From contig WTPW01002229.1 in NCBI GenBank assembly GCA_009809945.1, positions 1 to 64,000 of the forward strand: a stretch of DNA of 64,000 nt, read 5' to 3'. The translations under genes were made by a program, and so were the position numbers. The DNA is from Gigaspora margarita. Taxonomy: Eukaryota; Glomeromycota; Glomeromycetes; Diversisporales; Gigasporaceae. The notes beneath the pieces were generated by a model, which did no database searches, had not been told where the DNA came from, and was given only the letters and a program-made list of their open reading frames with translations. Below are positions 44,395 to 56,172 of this stretch, in pieces (within the stretch, counting starts at the first letter, position 1; every line of letters starts with the position of its first letter).

Positions 44395-47300
44395 CTAACT
44401 TGCCCCAAATATACATCAGCAAATTTATAGTATCGAAATCTTTTGAAAGATCTTGCAGACCTGCAATATCTTTTGAAAGATTTTGATAATGCAATTAATT
44501 TCAAAATATTTTGCAATATATTTCGAAATATTTTAGTATTTGAAATATTTTGAAATATTTTTCGCAACAATATTAGACATGTGAAACCAAGCTGGATCAG
44601 TAGGTCTGCAACCTGGATCATGCTAGTACCAAGAGCGCATTGTTCAAAATGTTTCGATAATGTTCGAATATAATCTACAAACTCTGTATTACAAGATCAG
44701 ATTGATCTGTTTATAGATCTTCAGTTTTTACATTGTTTTTTTTTCATTTGTTTTGTTTTGTTTTTTTTTGTTCGTTTTGTTTTTTCTTTTTGCTTTATTT
44801 TTTTTTCTTTTTTTTTATTTATTTTTTAATTTGTTTCTTTTTATTTTGGCACTTTACAAAAACACTAACCTAACTTCTCTGGCGATTTGCAAGAAAATCT
44901 ACAACTTTTCACAACTTTGCAGAAACGCAGATTTGACTTTGCAAGCCAACTCAGATGACACTTTGCAAGAACACAACTATTACTTCGCAATTTCTAAATT
45001 GCCAAGAACGTTTTTTTNNNNNNNNNNNNNNNNNNNNNNNNNNNNNNNNNNNNNNNNNNNNNNNNNNNNNNNNNNNNNNNNNNNNNNNNNNNNNNNNNNN
45101 NNNNNNNNNNNNNNNNNNNNNNNNNNNNNNNNNNNNNNNNNNNNNNNNNNNNNNNNNNNNNNNNNNNNNNNNNNNNNNNNNNNNNNNNNNNNNNNNNNNN
45201 NNNNNNNNNNNNNNNNNNNNNNNNNNNNNNNNNNNNNNNNNNNNNNNNNNNNNNNNNNNNNNNNNNNNNNNNNNNNNNNNNNNNNNNNNNNNNNNNNNNN
45301 NNNNNNNNNNNNNNNNNNNNNNNNNNNNNNNNNNNNNNNNNNNNNNNNNNNNNNNNNNNNNNNNNNNNNNNNNNNNNNNNNNNNNNNNNNNNNNNNNNNN
45401 NNNNNNNNNNNNNNNNNNNNNNNNNNNNNNNNNNNNNNNNNNNNNNNNNNNNNNNNNNNNNNNNNNNNNNNNNNNNNNNNNNNNNNNNNNNNNNNNNNNN
45501 NNNNNNNNNNNNNNNNNNNNNNNNNNNNNNNNNNNNNNNNNNNNNNNNNNNNNNNNNNNNNNNNNNNNNNNNNNNNNNNNNNNNNNNNNNNNNNNNNNNN
45601 NNNNNNNNNNNNNNNNNNNNNNNNNNNNNNNNNNNNNNNNNNNNNNNNNNNNNNNNNNNNNNNNNNNNNNNNNNNNNNNNNNNNNNNNNNNNNNNNNNNN
45701 TATTTTTTATTTTTTTACTTCTACACTATTTTTAGGAAGTATTTAAAAAAGAGCGAAACAAAGAGAAAGAAAAAACAAAAGAAATAACTGAAGCAAAATG
45801 ATAGTTAAAACAAAAAAGTAAAATAATAGCTAACTGTGGGTGAGCAAAAATAAGCGTGTAGGACTAGTTTTTTGGAATTATATGCGACGAAGTGCGAAAG
45901 TATTTTAAAATACATTTTCATTTTCATTTTTTTCTTTTTTTTTGGTTTTATTTTTTTCGTAATTTTTTTCATTTTTTTTGTATAATAATATATAATAAAA
46001 ATATAATATTGAATAAAAATGTATATTTAATTTAAAATAAATTTAAATTATTAATGTATAATAATAAATAAAAAAATATAAAATCTTATATTGATTTGCT
46101 AAAACATGCGAAACCATTTGAAAACGTTGCAAAACTATGATTATGTGAATATGTATATTGTTTATTGTGATAATATGCGAAATATTACCTCCTATGATCC
46201 CAGAAAGGGGATAATTAGGTACAGGGTTGCATTGTTTTTATTTGCCCTATTTTGCAATATTTCGCAATATATTTTAAAATATTTCTAAATTTATTTCGAA
46301 ATATTTCGAAAGAAATGCATGCCGAAATCTTTCGAAAGATTGCGATTTTTTCGAAAGATTTCACATCAATCGCAATTCTTTCGAAAGATTTCAGTATGCA
46401 ATTTCTTTCAAAAGATTTCGTATATTCATTTTGCTAATGTAGATCAGTGAATTTTTTTTATAATTTTTTAATTGCTATTGTATATTAAATATTAGATAAG
46501 AGTTAAAAATTTGGTAAAATTTTTAATAATTTTTTTTATTAAAATTAAAAGCTAACCTGCAGGTTAATAGCATCATCAGCAAAATAAATATACAAAATCT
46601 TTTAAAAGAAATTGCATAACAAAATCTTTCAAAAAAATTGTGATTGACACGAAATCTTTTGAAAGAATCGCAATCTTTCGAAAGATTTCAGCATGCATTT
46701 CTTTCGAAATATATTGCAAAATATTGCGAAATAGGGCAAATAAAAACAATGCAACCCTGTACCTAATTATCCCCTTTTCAGGATCGCAGGAGGTAATATT
46801 TTGCATATTATCACAATAAACGATATACATATTCACATAATAGTTTTGCAACGTTTTCAAATAGTTTCGCATGTTTTAGCAATTCAATATAAAATTTTAT
46901 ATTTTTTTATTTATTATTATACATTATATTTTAAATTTATTTTAAATTAAATATATATTTTTATTCAATATTATATTTTTATTATATATTATTATACAAA
47001 AAAAAAATAAAAAAAATGGCGAAAAAAATAAACCCAAAAAAAAAAAGGAAAAACGAAAACGAAAACGTATTTTAAAATACTTTCNGAATAAAAAAAATAA
47101 AAATGAAAAAAATGAACCCAAAAAAAAAATGAAAAAAACGAAAACGAAAACGTATTTTAAAATACTTTCACACTTCGTCGCATATTATTCCAAAAAAACT
47201 AGTCCTATACGCTTATTTTCGCTTACCCTGCAGTTAGCTATTATTTCGCTTTTTTGTTTTATCTATCGTTTTGCTTTAGTTATTTCTTTTGTTTTTTCTA

Positions 47301-48553
47301 TCATCTTCGTTTTGCTCTTTTTTAAATACTTCCTAAAAATAGTGTAGAAGTAAAAAAATAAAAAATACAAAAAAAACAAAAAATATAAGCAAACTGAATA
47401 AAAAAAAATAAAAACGAAAAAAAATGAACCCAAAAAAAAATGAAAAAAATGAAAATGAAAACGTATTTTAAAATATTTTCGCACTTTGTCGCATATAATT
47501 CTATAAAAAACTAGCCCTACATGCTTATTTTCGTTCACCCCGCAGTTAGCTATTATTTTGCTTCTTTGTTTTATCTATCGTTTTGCTTCAGTTATTTCTT
47601 TTGTTTTTTCTATCGTCTTCGTTTCGCTCTTTTTTAAATACTTTCTAAAAATAGTAGAGAAGTAAAAAAATAAAAATACAAATGAAAAAACAAAATATAT
47701 AACAAACTGAATAAAAAAAAAAAAGAAGCCCCAAATCTCTATTTTTCATGTTCGCCAAATGCTGAAATAGTCTGAGTTGGTTTTCTTGAAAGTGCCAGGA
47801 AGTAAGGGTTGTGTTCTTGCAAAGTACCGGAATAAATTAAATTAATAAAAAAAAATTTTAAAAAAAAAACAAAAACAAAAAAGTGCTAAATGAAATAAAA
47901 ATATAGCAAAACCTTGCGAAGACTAGCGCTCAACTAAAACTATTTCTTTAAAAAAAACGTTCTTGGCAATTTAGAAATTGCGAAGTAATAGTTGTGTTCT
48001 TGCAAAGTGTCATCTAAGTTGGCTTGCAAAGTCAAATCTGCGTTCCTGCAAAGTTGCAAAAAGTTGTAGGTTTTCTTGCAAATTGCCAGTGAAGTTAGGT
48101 TGGTGTTTTTGTAAAGTGCCAAAATAAAAAGAAACAAATTAAAAAATAAATAAAAAAAAAGAAAAAAAAATAAAGCAAAAAGAAAAAACAAAACGAACAA
48201 AAAAAAACAAAACAAAACAAATGAAAAAAAAACAATGTAAAAACTGAAGATCTATAAACAGATCAATCTGATCTTGTAATACAGAGTTTGTAGATTATAT
48301 TCGAATATTATCGAAACATTTTGAACAATGCGCTTTTGGTACCAGTATAATCTAGGTTGCAGATCTACTGATCCAGCTTGGTTTCACATGTCTAACATAG
48401 TTTCAAAAAATATTTCAAAAGATTTTGAATACTAAAATATTTCGAAATATATTACAAAATATTTCGAAATTAATTGCATTAGCAAAATCTTTTGAAAGAT
48501 ATTGCAGGTCCGCAAGATTTTTTGAAAGATTTTGGTACTATAAATTTGCTGAT
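44395..48553. repeat. 4.2-kb palindrome with an assembly gap in the left arm
   Basis: Left arm 44395-45017 pairs with 47940-48553 (for example CAGCAAATTTATAGTATCGA / TACTATAAATTTGCTG; TCTACAAACTCTGTATTACA and inverse). 45701-46440 pairs with 46570-47340. The centre lies near 46500. The right arm has a duplicated block of about 300 bp (47040-47340 and 47340-47690) not resolved on the left because of the gap. Phenylalanine-rich open frames here are by-products of T-runs. Confidence 0.7.
45018..45700. other. Assembly gap (683 N)
   Basis: A run of N inside the left arm of the palindrome; its true size is unknown. Confidence 0.95.
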
Positions 48554-49000
48554 GATAATAGTTATGCTTCCAGGTTCCAATCACAAGATTACTAGTTCAA
48601 ATCAGTTTATCTATACAAGGTTTTGTGAGAAAAAAGGGTCTGTACCAGGACCACAATTGGTAATTTAGTTACATTTCTCAAAAGGCACAATTGGTACCAA
48701 ATAAAAAAACAATAGATACTTTCAGTGAAATTCTAGTTGAATAAAAAATACTTCTAATGAAATTTTGGTTAAATGAAATAAATAATATAAGAGGCAAGTA
48801 GTACCAATCCAATAAAAAAAAGGATCTTAGTCAAACTTAGGATAGTCTAGTCCTATACCTAAAATAAAAGGAGACCAAAAACTTCAGAAAAGATGAATAA
48901 AAAAAAGCACTGAGCTGTCCATTTAGAACAAACAACCAAGAGACTGAACAGAAGCTAAAAACTGACAAATATACTAGCAAGCTAGGTAACTAAATAAGGA
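48553..49000 (+). mobile_element. Decayed family-1 SINE copy, probable
   Basis: Homology between the palindrome arms stops at 48553. Then AGTTATGCTTCCAGGTTCCA and CACAAGATTACTAGTTCAAATCAG (box B-like AGTTCAAATCA) parallel the head of the SINE at 20559-21109. The body and end are too diverged to delimit. Confidence 0.45.
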
Positions 49001-49195
49001 TATCCAGGTGACTGAGTATAGAATTAAATAGTACAACAAGCCTAGTATCATAATAAAAAAATTGTAAAAATATAATAAGAAAAACATAATCTTAATAAAA
49101 AGATTGCCAATAGTGACTCTAGGTAAAACTAAGAAAATTAAAAAAAAATTAAGAGCTAATTAATTTAAAATAAAAAATTAAATTTAAATTTAAAA

Positions 49196-50396
49196 GGGGA
49201 TTGATATTCATACCCCCATTTTTGATATTTATACTCCTTACCAAAAATCAAAAATTTTAAATTTTGAGCAAAGATATCTTGACAACTATCTGACTAAATT
49301 CAATAAACCTTTTTTTATTTGTATTCTATAAATTTATAGAATTTAAATAAAAAAAAGTTTATTAAATTTAGTTATATGGTTATTAGCAGTGTTATAAATT
49401 CAAAAAATTTTTATTGGCGCAAACGCAAAAAAAACGCACAAAAAAAAATTTATATGCATGTTATATATACAGGGAGTCCCAATATATGCGCAAATTTAAA
49501 TCTATGTGCGCTGCACCTACTGCGTAGATCCAATTTATATCACTGGTTGTCAGGAAACCTTTGCTCAAAATTAGAAAAATCAAAATGTCTATCAAAATAA
49601 AGCTGTGCCAAAGTTTTTTAAAACTTTGAACAAAGATATCTTGATGACCATCTGATCAAATTTGATGAACTTTTTTTATTTGAATTTTATATATTTATAG
49701 AATTCAAATAAAAAAAAGTTCATTGAATTGGTCAAATAGTTGTTAAGAAAAATCAAACCATCTATCAAAAGAAAAGCTGTGCCAAAGTTTTTTTAAAAAT
49801 TTGAGCAAAGATATCTTGACAACCGTCTATCTAAATTGATGACCTTTTTTTATTTGAATTCTATAAATTCATAGAATTCAAATAAAAAAAAGTTTATTGA
49901 ATTTGATTAGATGGTTGTAAATATATCTTTGTTCAAAGTTTTAAAAACTTTGGCATAGCTTTTCTTTTGATGAATATTTTGATTTTTCTCTAACTTTGAG
50001 CAAAGATATTTTGACAACTATCTGACCAAATTCAATGAACTTTTTTTATTTGAATTTTATAAATATATAGAATTCAAATAAAAAAAGTTCATCGAATTTG
50101 ATCAGATAGTTGTTAAGATATCTTTGCTCAAAGTTTTTAAAAACTTTGGCACAGCTTTATTTTAATAGATGTTTTGATTTTCTCTAATTTTGAGCAAAAG
50201 TATCCTGACAACAATCTAACTAAATTCAATAAACTTTTTTTATTTAAATTCTATGAATTTATAGAATGCAAATAAAAAAAGGTTTATTAAATTTAGTTAG
50301 ATGGTTGTCAAGATATCTTCACTTAAAGATTTAAAAATTTTTGATTTTTAATAGAGGGTATGAATATTAAAAATTGTGGTATGAATATCAATCACT
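49196..50396. mobile_element. Element made of tandem hairpins, 8-bp TSD
   Basis: Ends GGGGATTGATATTCATACC and the inverse AGTGATTGATATTCATACC, flanked by ATTTAAAA (49188-49195, 50397-50404). The interior has about five hairpins, roughly every 185-200 bp, built on TTTGAGCAAAGATATCTTGA, CTTTTTTTATTTGAATTCTA and inverses, alternating with TTAAAAACTTTGGCACAGCT segments. Confidence 0.7.
49387..49545. mobile_element. hAT-like MITE, CAGTGTTATAAATT family, 159 bp
   Basis: Ends CAGTGTTATAAATTC and the inverse of CAGTGATATAAATTGG; flanks GTTATTAG/GTTGTCAG (6 of 8). It interrupts the first hairpin of the host element. TGCGC/GCGCA motifs inside. Confidence 0.6.
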
Positions 50397-50399
50397 ATT

Positions 50400-51474
50400 T
50401 AAAACATTTAAAAAATTAAAATATTAAAATTCAAGCATTTTTATAATATTAACAAAAAATTTGAATTAATTTATTAAAATAGTTATTAAAAAATTATATT
50501 TATTACCTAATATCTATTTACTATAGAGGCTTACTCCCACCTTCAAGTAAGATTTATATAAATAATTTTAGCCAATCAAATTTAACAAAAGTAAATTTTT
50601 CTTGGCCCCTACTCCTAAAATATTACCTAACAAATATCAGTACTCTTATTAAAAATCTTTACTAAAAATAGCTTGTTAGTTTGGAGTGAAGTATAGAACT
50701 CTTTATTTTTACAAAAGTGTTTGATCTACAAATGTTTGTTTGTTTGTTTGCCTATATAATAATAAACCAATCACATTTTACAGATCAATAAACATAATGA
50801 TAATAACTCTAATTAAATAATATTGATATACTATGCTTTGAACTTATATCAGTTTCTGGTTCCTAGTATACTATATTTTGTTAAAAATAAAACTCTAGTT
50901 ATACTTTAGGTATTAATAAAAAATTTAAATTAATTTAATAAAATAATCATTAAAAAATTAATTTTTAAAGTTATTTAAAATTTTTACTAAAAAATTTGTA
51001 CAAATATTTTTTTATTAAATATAAATCTAATTATACAAGTTTTTTTTTTAACAATAATCTTCAAATAACTTTAAAATTAATTTTTTAATAACTATATTAT
51101 TAAATTAACTCAAATTTTGTATCAAAATTGTAAAAATATTTAAATTTTAATATACTAAACTGAATTAATTTAGTTATACCTATAGGGGTACATTAAATTT
51201 TTTGTACTCATTATGCAAAACCAGTAATACTGATACTGTTTATATTAGGTTAGAGTTAGAATAAGAGCTATATTAGGTTTGGGTTTAGGCTATTATATAG
51301 TAAAATTGTTTAAAGAAGACTTTTTATTAATGCACAGAAGGTAGTTTAGTATGCAGTTTCTTGTGAAATAAGCGATTGTTGTCAAAATGAATGTTTGTTT
51401 TGAATTTTTCTGATTGTATAATATTATACTTGATCTTGAATTTTGGTAGCTATCTATAGGACACATGATGCGAG
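50400..51474. other. AT-rich stretch, no gene
   Basis: A loose palindrome at about 50880-51190 (TAACTCTAGTTATACTT and TAATTTAGTTATACC ends). A TTAGGTTAGAGTTAG-type tract at 51240-51290. Nothing else supported. Confidence 0.4.
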
Positions 51475-51794
51475 TAGGGATGGCAAAGTCCTTAAGTCCG
51501 GGACTTTAGGACCTGGTTTTGGGACCTGGTCTTTAAAGACTAGATCCCAATTTTAGGACCTGGGTCTATAGGTCCACAATAGGTCCTAATATAAAATATA
51601 ATAGAACTTAAAAATATTAGTAAACAAAGAATTTTAATTGGTTAGAAAGTATTTGAACTAAGTCCAAGGACTTAATCCTATTGTCGGGCTAAGTTCTAGG
51701 ACTTATTATATGAGAACCTGGTCCTTAGGTCCATGTGATAGGACTTACAAGTCCTAGTACCAAGACCGGACCTGGACTGACTTTACCATCCCTT
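51475..51794. mobile_element. hAT-like MITE, 320 bp, GGACCTGG-rich
   Basis: Ends TAGGGATGGCAAAGTCC and the inverse of AAGGGATGGTAAAGTC, flanked by GATGCGAG exactly (51467-51474, 51795-51802). Subterminal AAGTCC/GGACCTGG motifs are repeated. Confidence 0.85.
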
Positions 51795-51813
51795 GATGCG
51801 AGTATATGTACCT

Positions 51814-52199
51814 TAGAGACACAGAAAAATATCGATTTGATTTGGCAAAAATATTTATCGATATAATCAAAAATATCGATTTATATCGATATATCCATGA
51901 TTGACCAATAAGAATTTAAGATTTGGTGTAATATTAAATAACGTGATCAGTATCTAAGTTCATGTTTTTCGTGAAGTTAACAGAAATTTTTGTTTGTTGA
52001 TTGTCTACATTTTTGAAACCCGCTAACAGTTTAGATTGGCCAAACTCATATTGCCCGGCCCAAATTATACTCTTAATTTTGCCCAAAGTGGTGTAGTTAC
52101 ACTGTATAAAAAATTGTAAAAATATTGATTTCCCTATGATTTGGCTTAAAAATATCGATTTATATTGATCTATATAAATAATATTTTTCTGTGTCCCTG
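51814..52199. mobile_element. hAT-like MITE, 386 bp, AATATCGAT-rich
   Basis: Ends TAGAGACACAGAAAAATATC and the inverse of CAGGGACACAGAAAAAT, flanked by ATGTACCT (51806-51813, 52200-52207). AAATATCGATTTATATYGAT motifs at both ends. Confidence 0.8.
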
Positions 52200-52620
52200 A
52201 TGTACCTTTGGATACATATATAATCTCTACTAAATTTTTTAAATTTTTAAAATTTATTTTTAATTTTTTATTAATTTTTAGTTAAATTTGATAAATTTTA
52301 ATATAAAAAACCAAAATTTTAACAAATTTTAGCTTTTATTTAATTTTATTAGTATAATTAAAAAAATTATAAAAAAATTTTACTAGTCTATATTTATAAA
52401 GTACTATTTATAGTAAAAGTTTCAAAGCTATAGCTTTTTAATTTAAAAAGTTAAAAGGAAAGATACTTATAATTCCTACTATAAACATAGTTTTTTATAA
52501 TTGGTAGGATGTTAAAGGATATATTATTTATTATGTGATTTTTACTATGGATACATAGGTTAGGATAGTAATCATATTTATATATAATATATATAATAGA
52601 TATAATATATATATATATAT

Positions 52621-52768
52621 GTTGTGCTCCAAATGCAAATTAGCCCAGATGACAATCTGCCAAATTAAAAATTAATTTAGCTTGGATATTAGAGTTAGAT
52701 TAGGTCAGTTTTTTAATTTGGCTATAAATATTGTCATCTGAGCCGATTTTCATTCGGGGCACAATATA
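52621..52768. mobile_element. 148-bp MITE, TTGTGCYCC ends
   Basis: TIRs of about 35 bp: TTGTGCTCCAAATGCAAATT and inverse TTGTGCCCCGAATGAAAATC, then CAGATGACAAT on both sides. Lies in a TA tract, so the target duplication cannot be fixed. Confidence 0.75.
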
Positions 52769-52796
52769 TATATAATATAGAATAAATGCATATCTC

Positions 52797-53302
52797 GCAC
52801 TTTGTGATGTACTTATATATCGCACCCTAATTTGATTGGCTAAATTTGTAGATTATTATTTTTAAAAAAATAAACTTATTATTGTAAAAACTTTTAGATT
52901 AGAGTTAGGTCAGAGTTAGGTTAGAAGGTTTATTAAGAAATTCTTAAATTTTTTTGCGCCTATATGCAAAATTTTGAGCTGAACAAGTTTACTTATTAGA
53001 AGTAAAAAGGTTGTCTTAATAAAATTTAATGATATTCATAATTTTTCATTGTTTTAACTCATTTTTTGACAATTTCTCTAAATTTTATTAAGACAATCTT
53101 TCTAATACGACTAAGTAAACTTGGATTTTGCATATAGGTACGAAAAATTTTAAAATTTGTTTTAAAATTTCTTAGTGTAATTCTTAATCTAAAGAATTTA
53201 ACAAAAAATTGTTTATTTTTTTAAAAAATGATCTGCAAATTTAACCAATCAAATTAGGATGCGATATACAAGCACAACACAGGGGTGCAAAGCATATTAA
53301 AC
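52797..53302. mobile_element. Foldback of about 505 bp containing the AACAAGTTTACTTA module
   Basis: ATATCTCGCACTTTGTGATG...ATATCGCACCCTAATTTGAT at the left pairs with ATCAAATTAGGATGCGATAT...GGGTGCAAAGCATAT at the right. Near the centre, GCTGAACAAGTTTACTTA and TAAGTAAACTTGG flank a small hairpin. Confidence 0.65.
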
Positions 53303-53324
53303 TTTTATAATACATATATTATTT

Positions 53325-53910
53325 AATATTATGTAGCTTTTTTACTAATCTGTTTTGGATATTTTACTACCAAAATATTTGTCTCAATGAGATGATCTAA
53401 CAAGCCCAAAATTATTAAAATCCAATCACAGGATCACAAAATCATTAAGGTTTTGTATTACTATATATTCCCGAAAATAAGCTACTTCGAAAATAAGCTA
53501 TCTTCTGATTTTTTTCAAAAATCTCAAAAAACGTAATAGCAGTTGCTACATATAAAAGTCCAAATTTTACTAAATAAACCTCAAAGTGCTATTAAGTAAG
53601 CTTGTTCAGGGCATCAAAATACACTTACAATAAAAATTTCACGTAATTTGGACAACTTTTTATTAGTATGTTTCTCAATTTTTCAAAAAATTAATAATTT
53701 GAAAATAAGCTATCTCACATTTTTTTGTATAATTTTTGGCCCAAAAAAGGTAGCTTATTTTCAGGATATACAGTATTAAATAGCTAAATTTTAATATACA
53801 TATATAAAATAATACAAAACCTTAGTGGTCTTATGATTCTGTAATTGGATTTTAATAGGTTTGAACTTGTTATAATTATTTTATTGAGATGAACATTTTG
53901 GTATGGTATG
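53325..53910. repeat. GTCTC-dyad foldback split by an AATAAGCTACC element
   Basis: Same order as 32025-32335: TTTTACTACCAAAATATTTGTCTCAATGAGATGA (dyad at 53380-53396), AACAAGCCCAAAATTATT, CACAGGATCACAAAATCATT, then the inverse after the insert. Confidence 0.65.
53465..53775. mobile_element. AATAAGCTACC MITE, uninterrupted copy, about 310 bp
   Basis: Begins near TTCCCGAAAATAAGCTACTT and ends AAAAGGTAGCTTATTTTCAG; inner GAAAATAAGCTATC at 53507-style positions and again near 53700. Inserted at the centre of a GTCTC foldback. Compare 43250-44340. Confidence 0.65.
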
Positions 53911-54308
53911 CCAAGCTACTTCTTATCAAAAATCATATATATTTTAATAAATCTATAAAATCTTAAGTTTTAAATATTTTTTAAAAATGTAACTGATAAA
54001 AACTATTGTTTTTCATTAGTATTATCCAAATTATCGATTAGAATATTTAAAAAAGTTTATAAATTAAAGTTATAAGTATTTATTTAAAGCTATTATGCTT
54101 TCAAAATTTTGGCATTTTTTAATATAAAAAAATTAAAAAATTTTTTTATATATTTTTTTTATCCAATTAGAATTAGTATATAACGCATTCTGATTGGCTA
54201 AAAGCATTTATATATACTTAAATTTAGCGCATTTGATATAAATTGACTTGGTGCACTATAGTAAAATTATCCAAAACGAACTATTAGATCAAGAGTTATT
54301 TAATATTA

Positions 54309-55314
54309 TTCCTTAAACTGTAAGCAATTCCAGGCAAATTTGCCTGAAAATTGCTATAAATAGGCTTATAATCTAGATTTTTAACATTCATCGCTAGTGC
54401 GATGCATCGCTACTCCCTAATCGACCAATCATTTTGTTTGTTTTGATTTTACATTAATCAAAACAAAACAAATAGCAGCCGCATTATGATTAGGATTAGG
54501 GTTTGGCAGTGCAAAAGTTAGAAGGCCCCCCTACCCCAAAATTTTGCAAGGAATTTTTTTTGTCAAGAAAAAGTGTAGTTTATTAGTCAAAATTTTAAGT
54601 TAGAAGCGATTTTTTAAAAAAAGATTGTTTTGCTTCGATTTCACATTACACCTGATTCTGCATCCCAATTGGTCGATCAGAGGTGGCAATGCATCGCACT
54701 GGCGATGAATGATAACTCTCTATAATCTATATTTTTTAAAACTTAAAATATTTAATTAAAATTTTTTTGATAATATTTGAAAATAAGAATTATATTATAG
54801 TAGTATTTAATTTTATATTATAAGAAAAAAAGTTAAGTTGCTTAAAAGCAAAAATAAACAAATTGTAAAAAATTTATTAGCCAAAAAATTATTTACATAT
54901 TCTTGGCGAACTCTATAAATATTAGCTCTAGCTTCCTGTTCTAATACAATATTGTAGTTTATAAAAAGGATTACAACTTTAATTATTGCAACTTTTTGTG
55001 ATTTACTTGTAAAAATTAGGACTTTAATTAGAAGTAGAATTTTTTTTTATAGACAGAAATATATAAAATTTAAGAAAATCTAAAGAAAAGCTTTATAGTA
55101 AAAATTTTAAATTAAAAACTTCAAATTTTATTACTTTAAAATTTATTAATAATTTTAAAAAATTTTTATAATAAAGTTTATAAAATATATTTTAAAGAAA
55201 ATATTCTATAAATAAAATATACCTCATATTCTTAATAAACTTTTATTTTATTTAAAAAATTGTAAATATTTTTAAAAATTCTAGGCAAATTTGCCTGGAA
55301 TACAGTTTAAGGGA
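54309..55314. mobile_element. TA-TSD element with CAGGCAAATTTGCCTG ends, 1 kb
   Basis: Ends TTCCTTAAACTGTAAGC...CAGGCAAATTTGCCTG and the inverse of TCCCTTAAACTGTATTC, flanked by TA (54307-54308, 55315-55316). Related to 19004-19661. Holds a nested MITE at 54388-54708. Confidence 0.75.
54388..54708. mobile_element. 321-bp MITE, TCATCGCYAGTGCGATGCAT ends
   Basis: Left TCATCGCTAGTGCGATGCAT and inverse right end TCATCGCCAGTGCGATGCAT, then ATCGACCAAT on both sides. Interior GATTAGGATTAGGGTTTGGC at 54488. Target duplication not certain (AT). Confidence 0.75.
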
Positions 55315-55449
55315 TATATATTTATATAATATATTATAAATATTAGTCATTATATTAACCAATCAGAATTGAGATTAGGGTGATCACACTATACATAGAT
55401 AAGATAACTATTAAGTAAAAAATTTTATATGATAAATAGTACATCCCTA

Positions 55450-55777
55450 AATCTATACAAAATAATCTAAAATCCAAATAATCCCAGTTATTTGAAAATA
55501 ACTTAAATCATTTGGTTACAAGTCATTTTCAAATAACCAAAATTTGAATGATCTCAAATAACTGGTTATTTTGAGGACATTTGAGATTATTTGAAAAATT
55601 AGTAAATAATCAGGTTATTTACTATCTCTGCATTATACAGAAAAGTGATACTACTAGTAACAAGTACTTTTTTTTAAATATTTTTAAAATTAATAACCTT
55701 TGATCTACTAATCCAATTTAGATAGTTTAATTATCAAAATAATTCTCTTAATAAGATGATTCTAATGAATTTAAAAT
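55450..55777. repeat. TTTGAAAATAAC repeats and half of a GTCTC foldback
   Basis: 55455-55640 has inverted CAGTTATTTGAAAATAACTT/ATTTTCAAATAACC motifs, as at 42530-42770. 55690-55775 is the left half of a GTCTC foldback (TCTCTTAATAAGATGATTCT) that stops where LINE 3 appears to begin. Confidence 0.4.
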
Positions 55778-56172
55778 GAAAGTCGAAAAACTCTTTTCGC
55801 TGATCCATATTTCCATTTACGGCAAAACAAAAAATAATAGCAGAAAAGTACTTTCTCAATAAGAAACATATCTGGGGCAGATAACAAATTATTTGCAACA
55901 CAAAAAATCACCTTTAGTTTACTAAAGCAAAATTTCAGTAGCACAACTCCTTAAAGGGCTATTTTTCAAAACGCTATTTTTCAAAAAAATTTTCTCAACT
56001 TTGGGGAAACGGAGTTTACCCTGTATTGCAGATCAACTATTGTTACACCAAATACATAATGTCAAAATAAGTAAACAAACAAACAAACAACAACAACAAA
56101 AACAACAAATACATTACCTCAGGACTAATTTGTCGGTATATAGACTAAAAAGAAAAACCTGCATAGAACACA

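Larger units (their letters stand above)
52516..55447. mobile_element. TAA-TSD element of the GGGGCATGCC family, copy 3, multiply invaded
   Basis: Ends AGGATATATTATTTATTATG and the inverse GGGATGTACTATTTATCATA, flanked by TAA (52513-52515, 55448-55450). The TTTTTAC...GGATAC...AGTAATCAT and TGATCAC...ATAGATAAGATAACTATTAAG segments match copies 1 and 2. The other 2.5 kb is later insertions. Confidence 0.65.

Noticed and set aside
44753-45787. 344-codon open frame across the gap
   Set aside because: Mostly N; the rest is T-run phenylalanine. An artefact of the gap and composition.
47940-48215. 91-codon phenylalanine-rich open frame on the minus strand
   Set aside because: It is the inverted copy of the frame at 44753; conservation reflects the palindrome, not coding selection.
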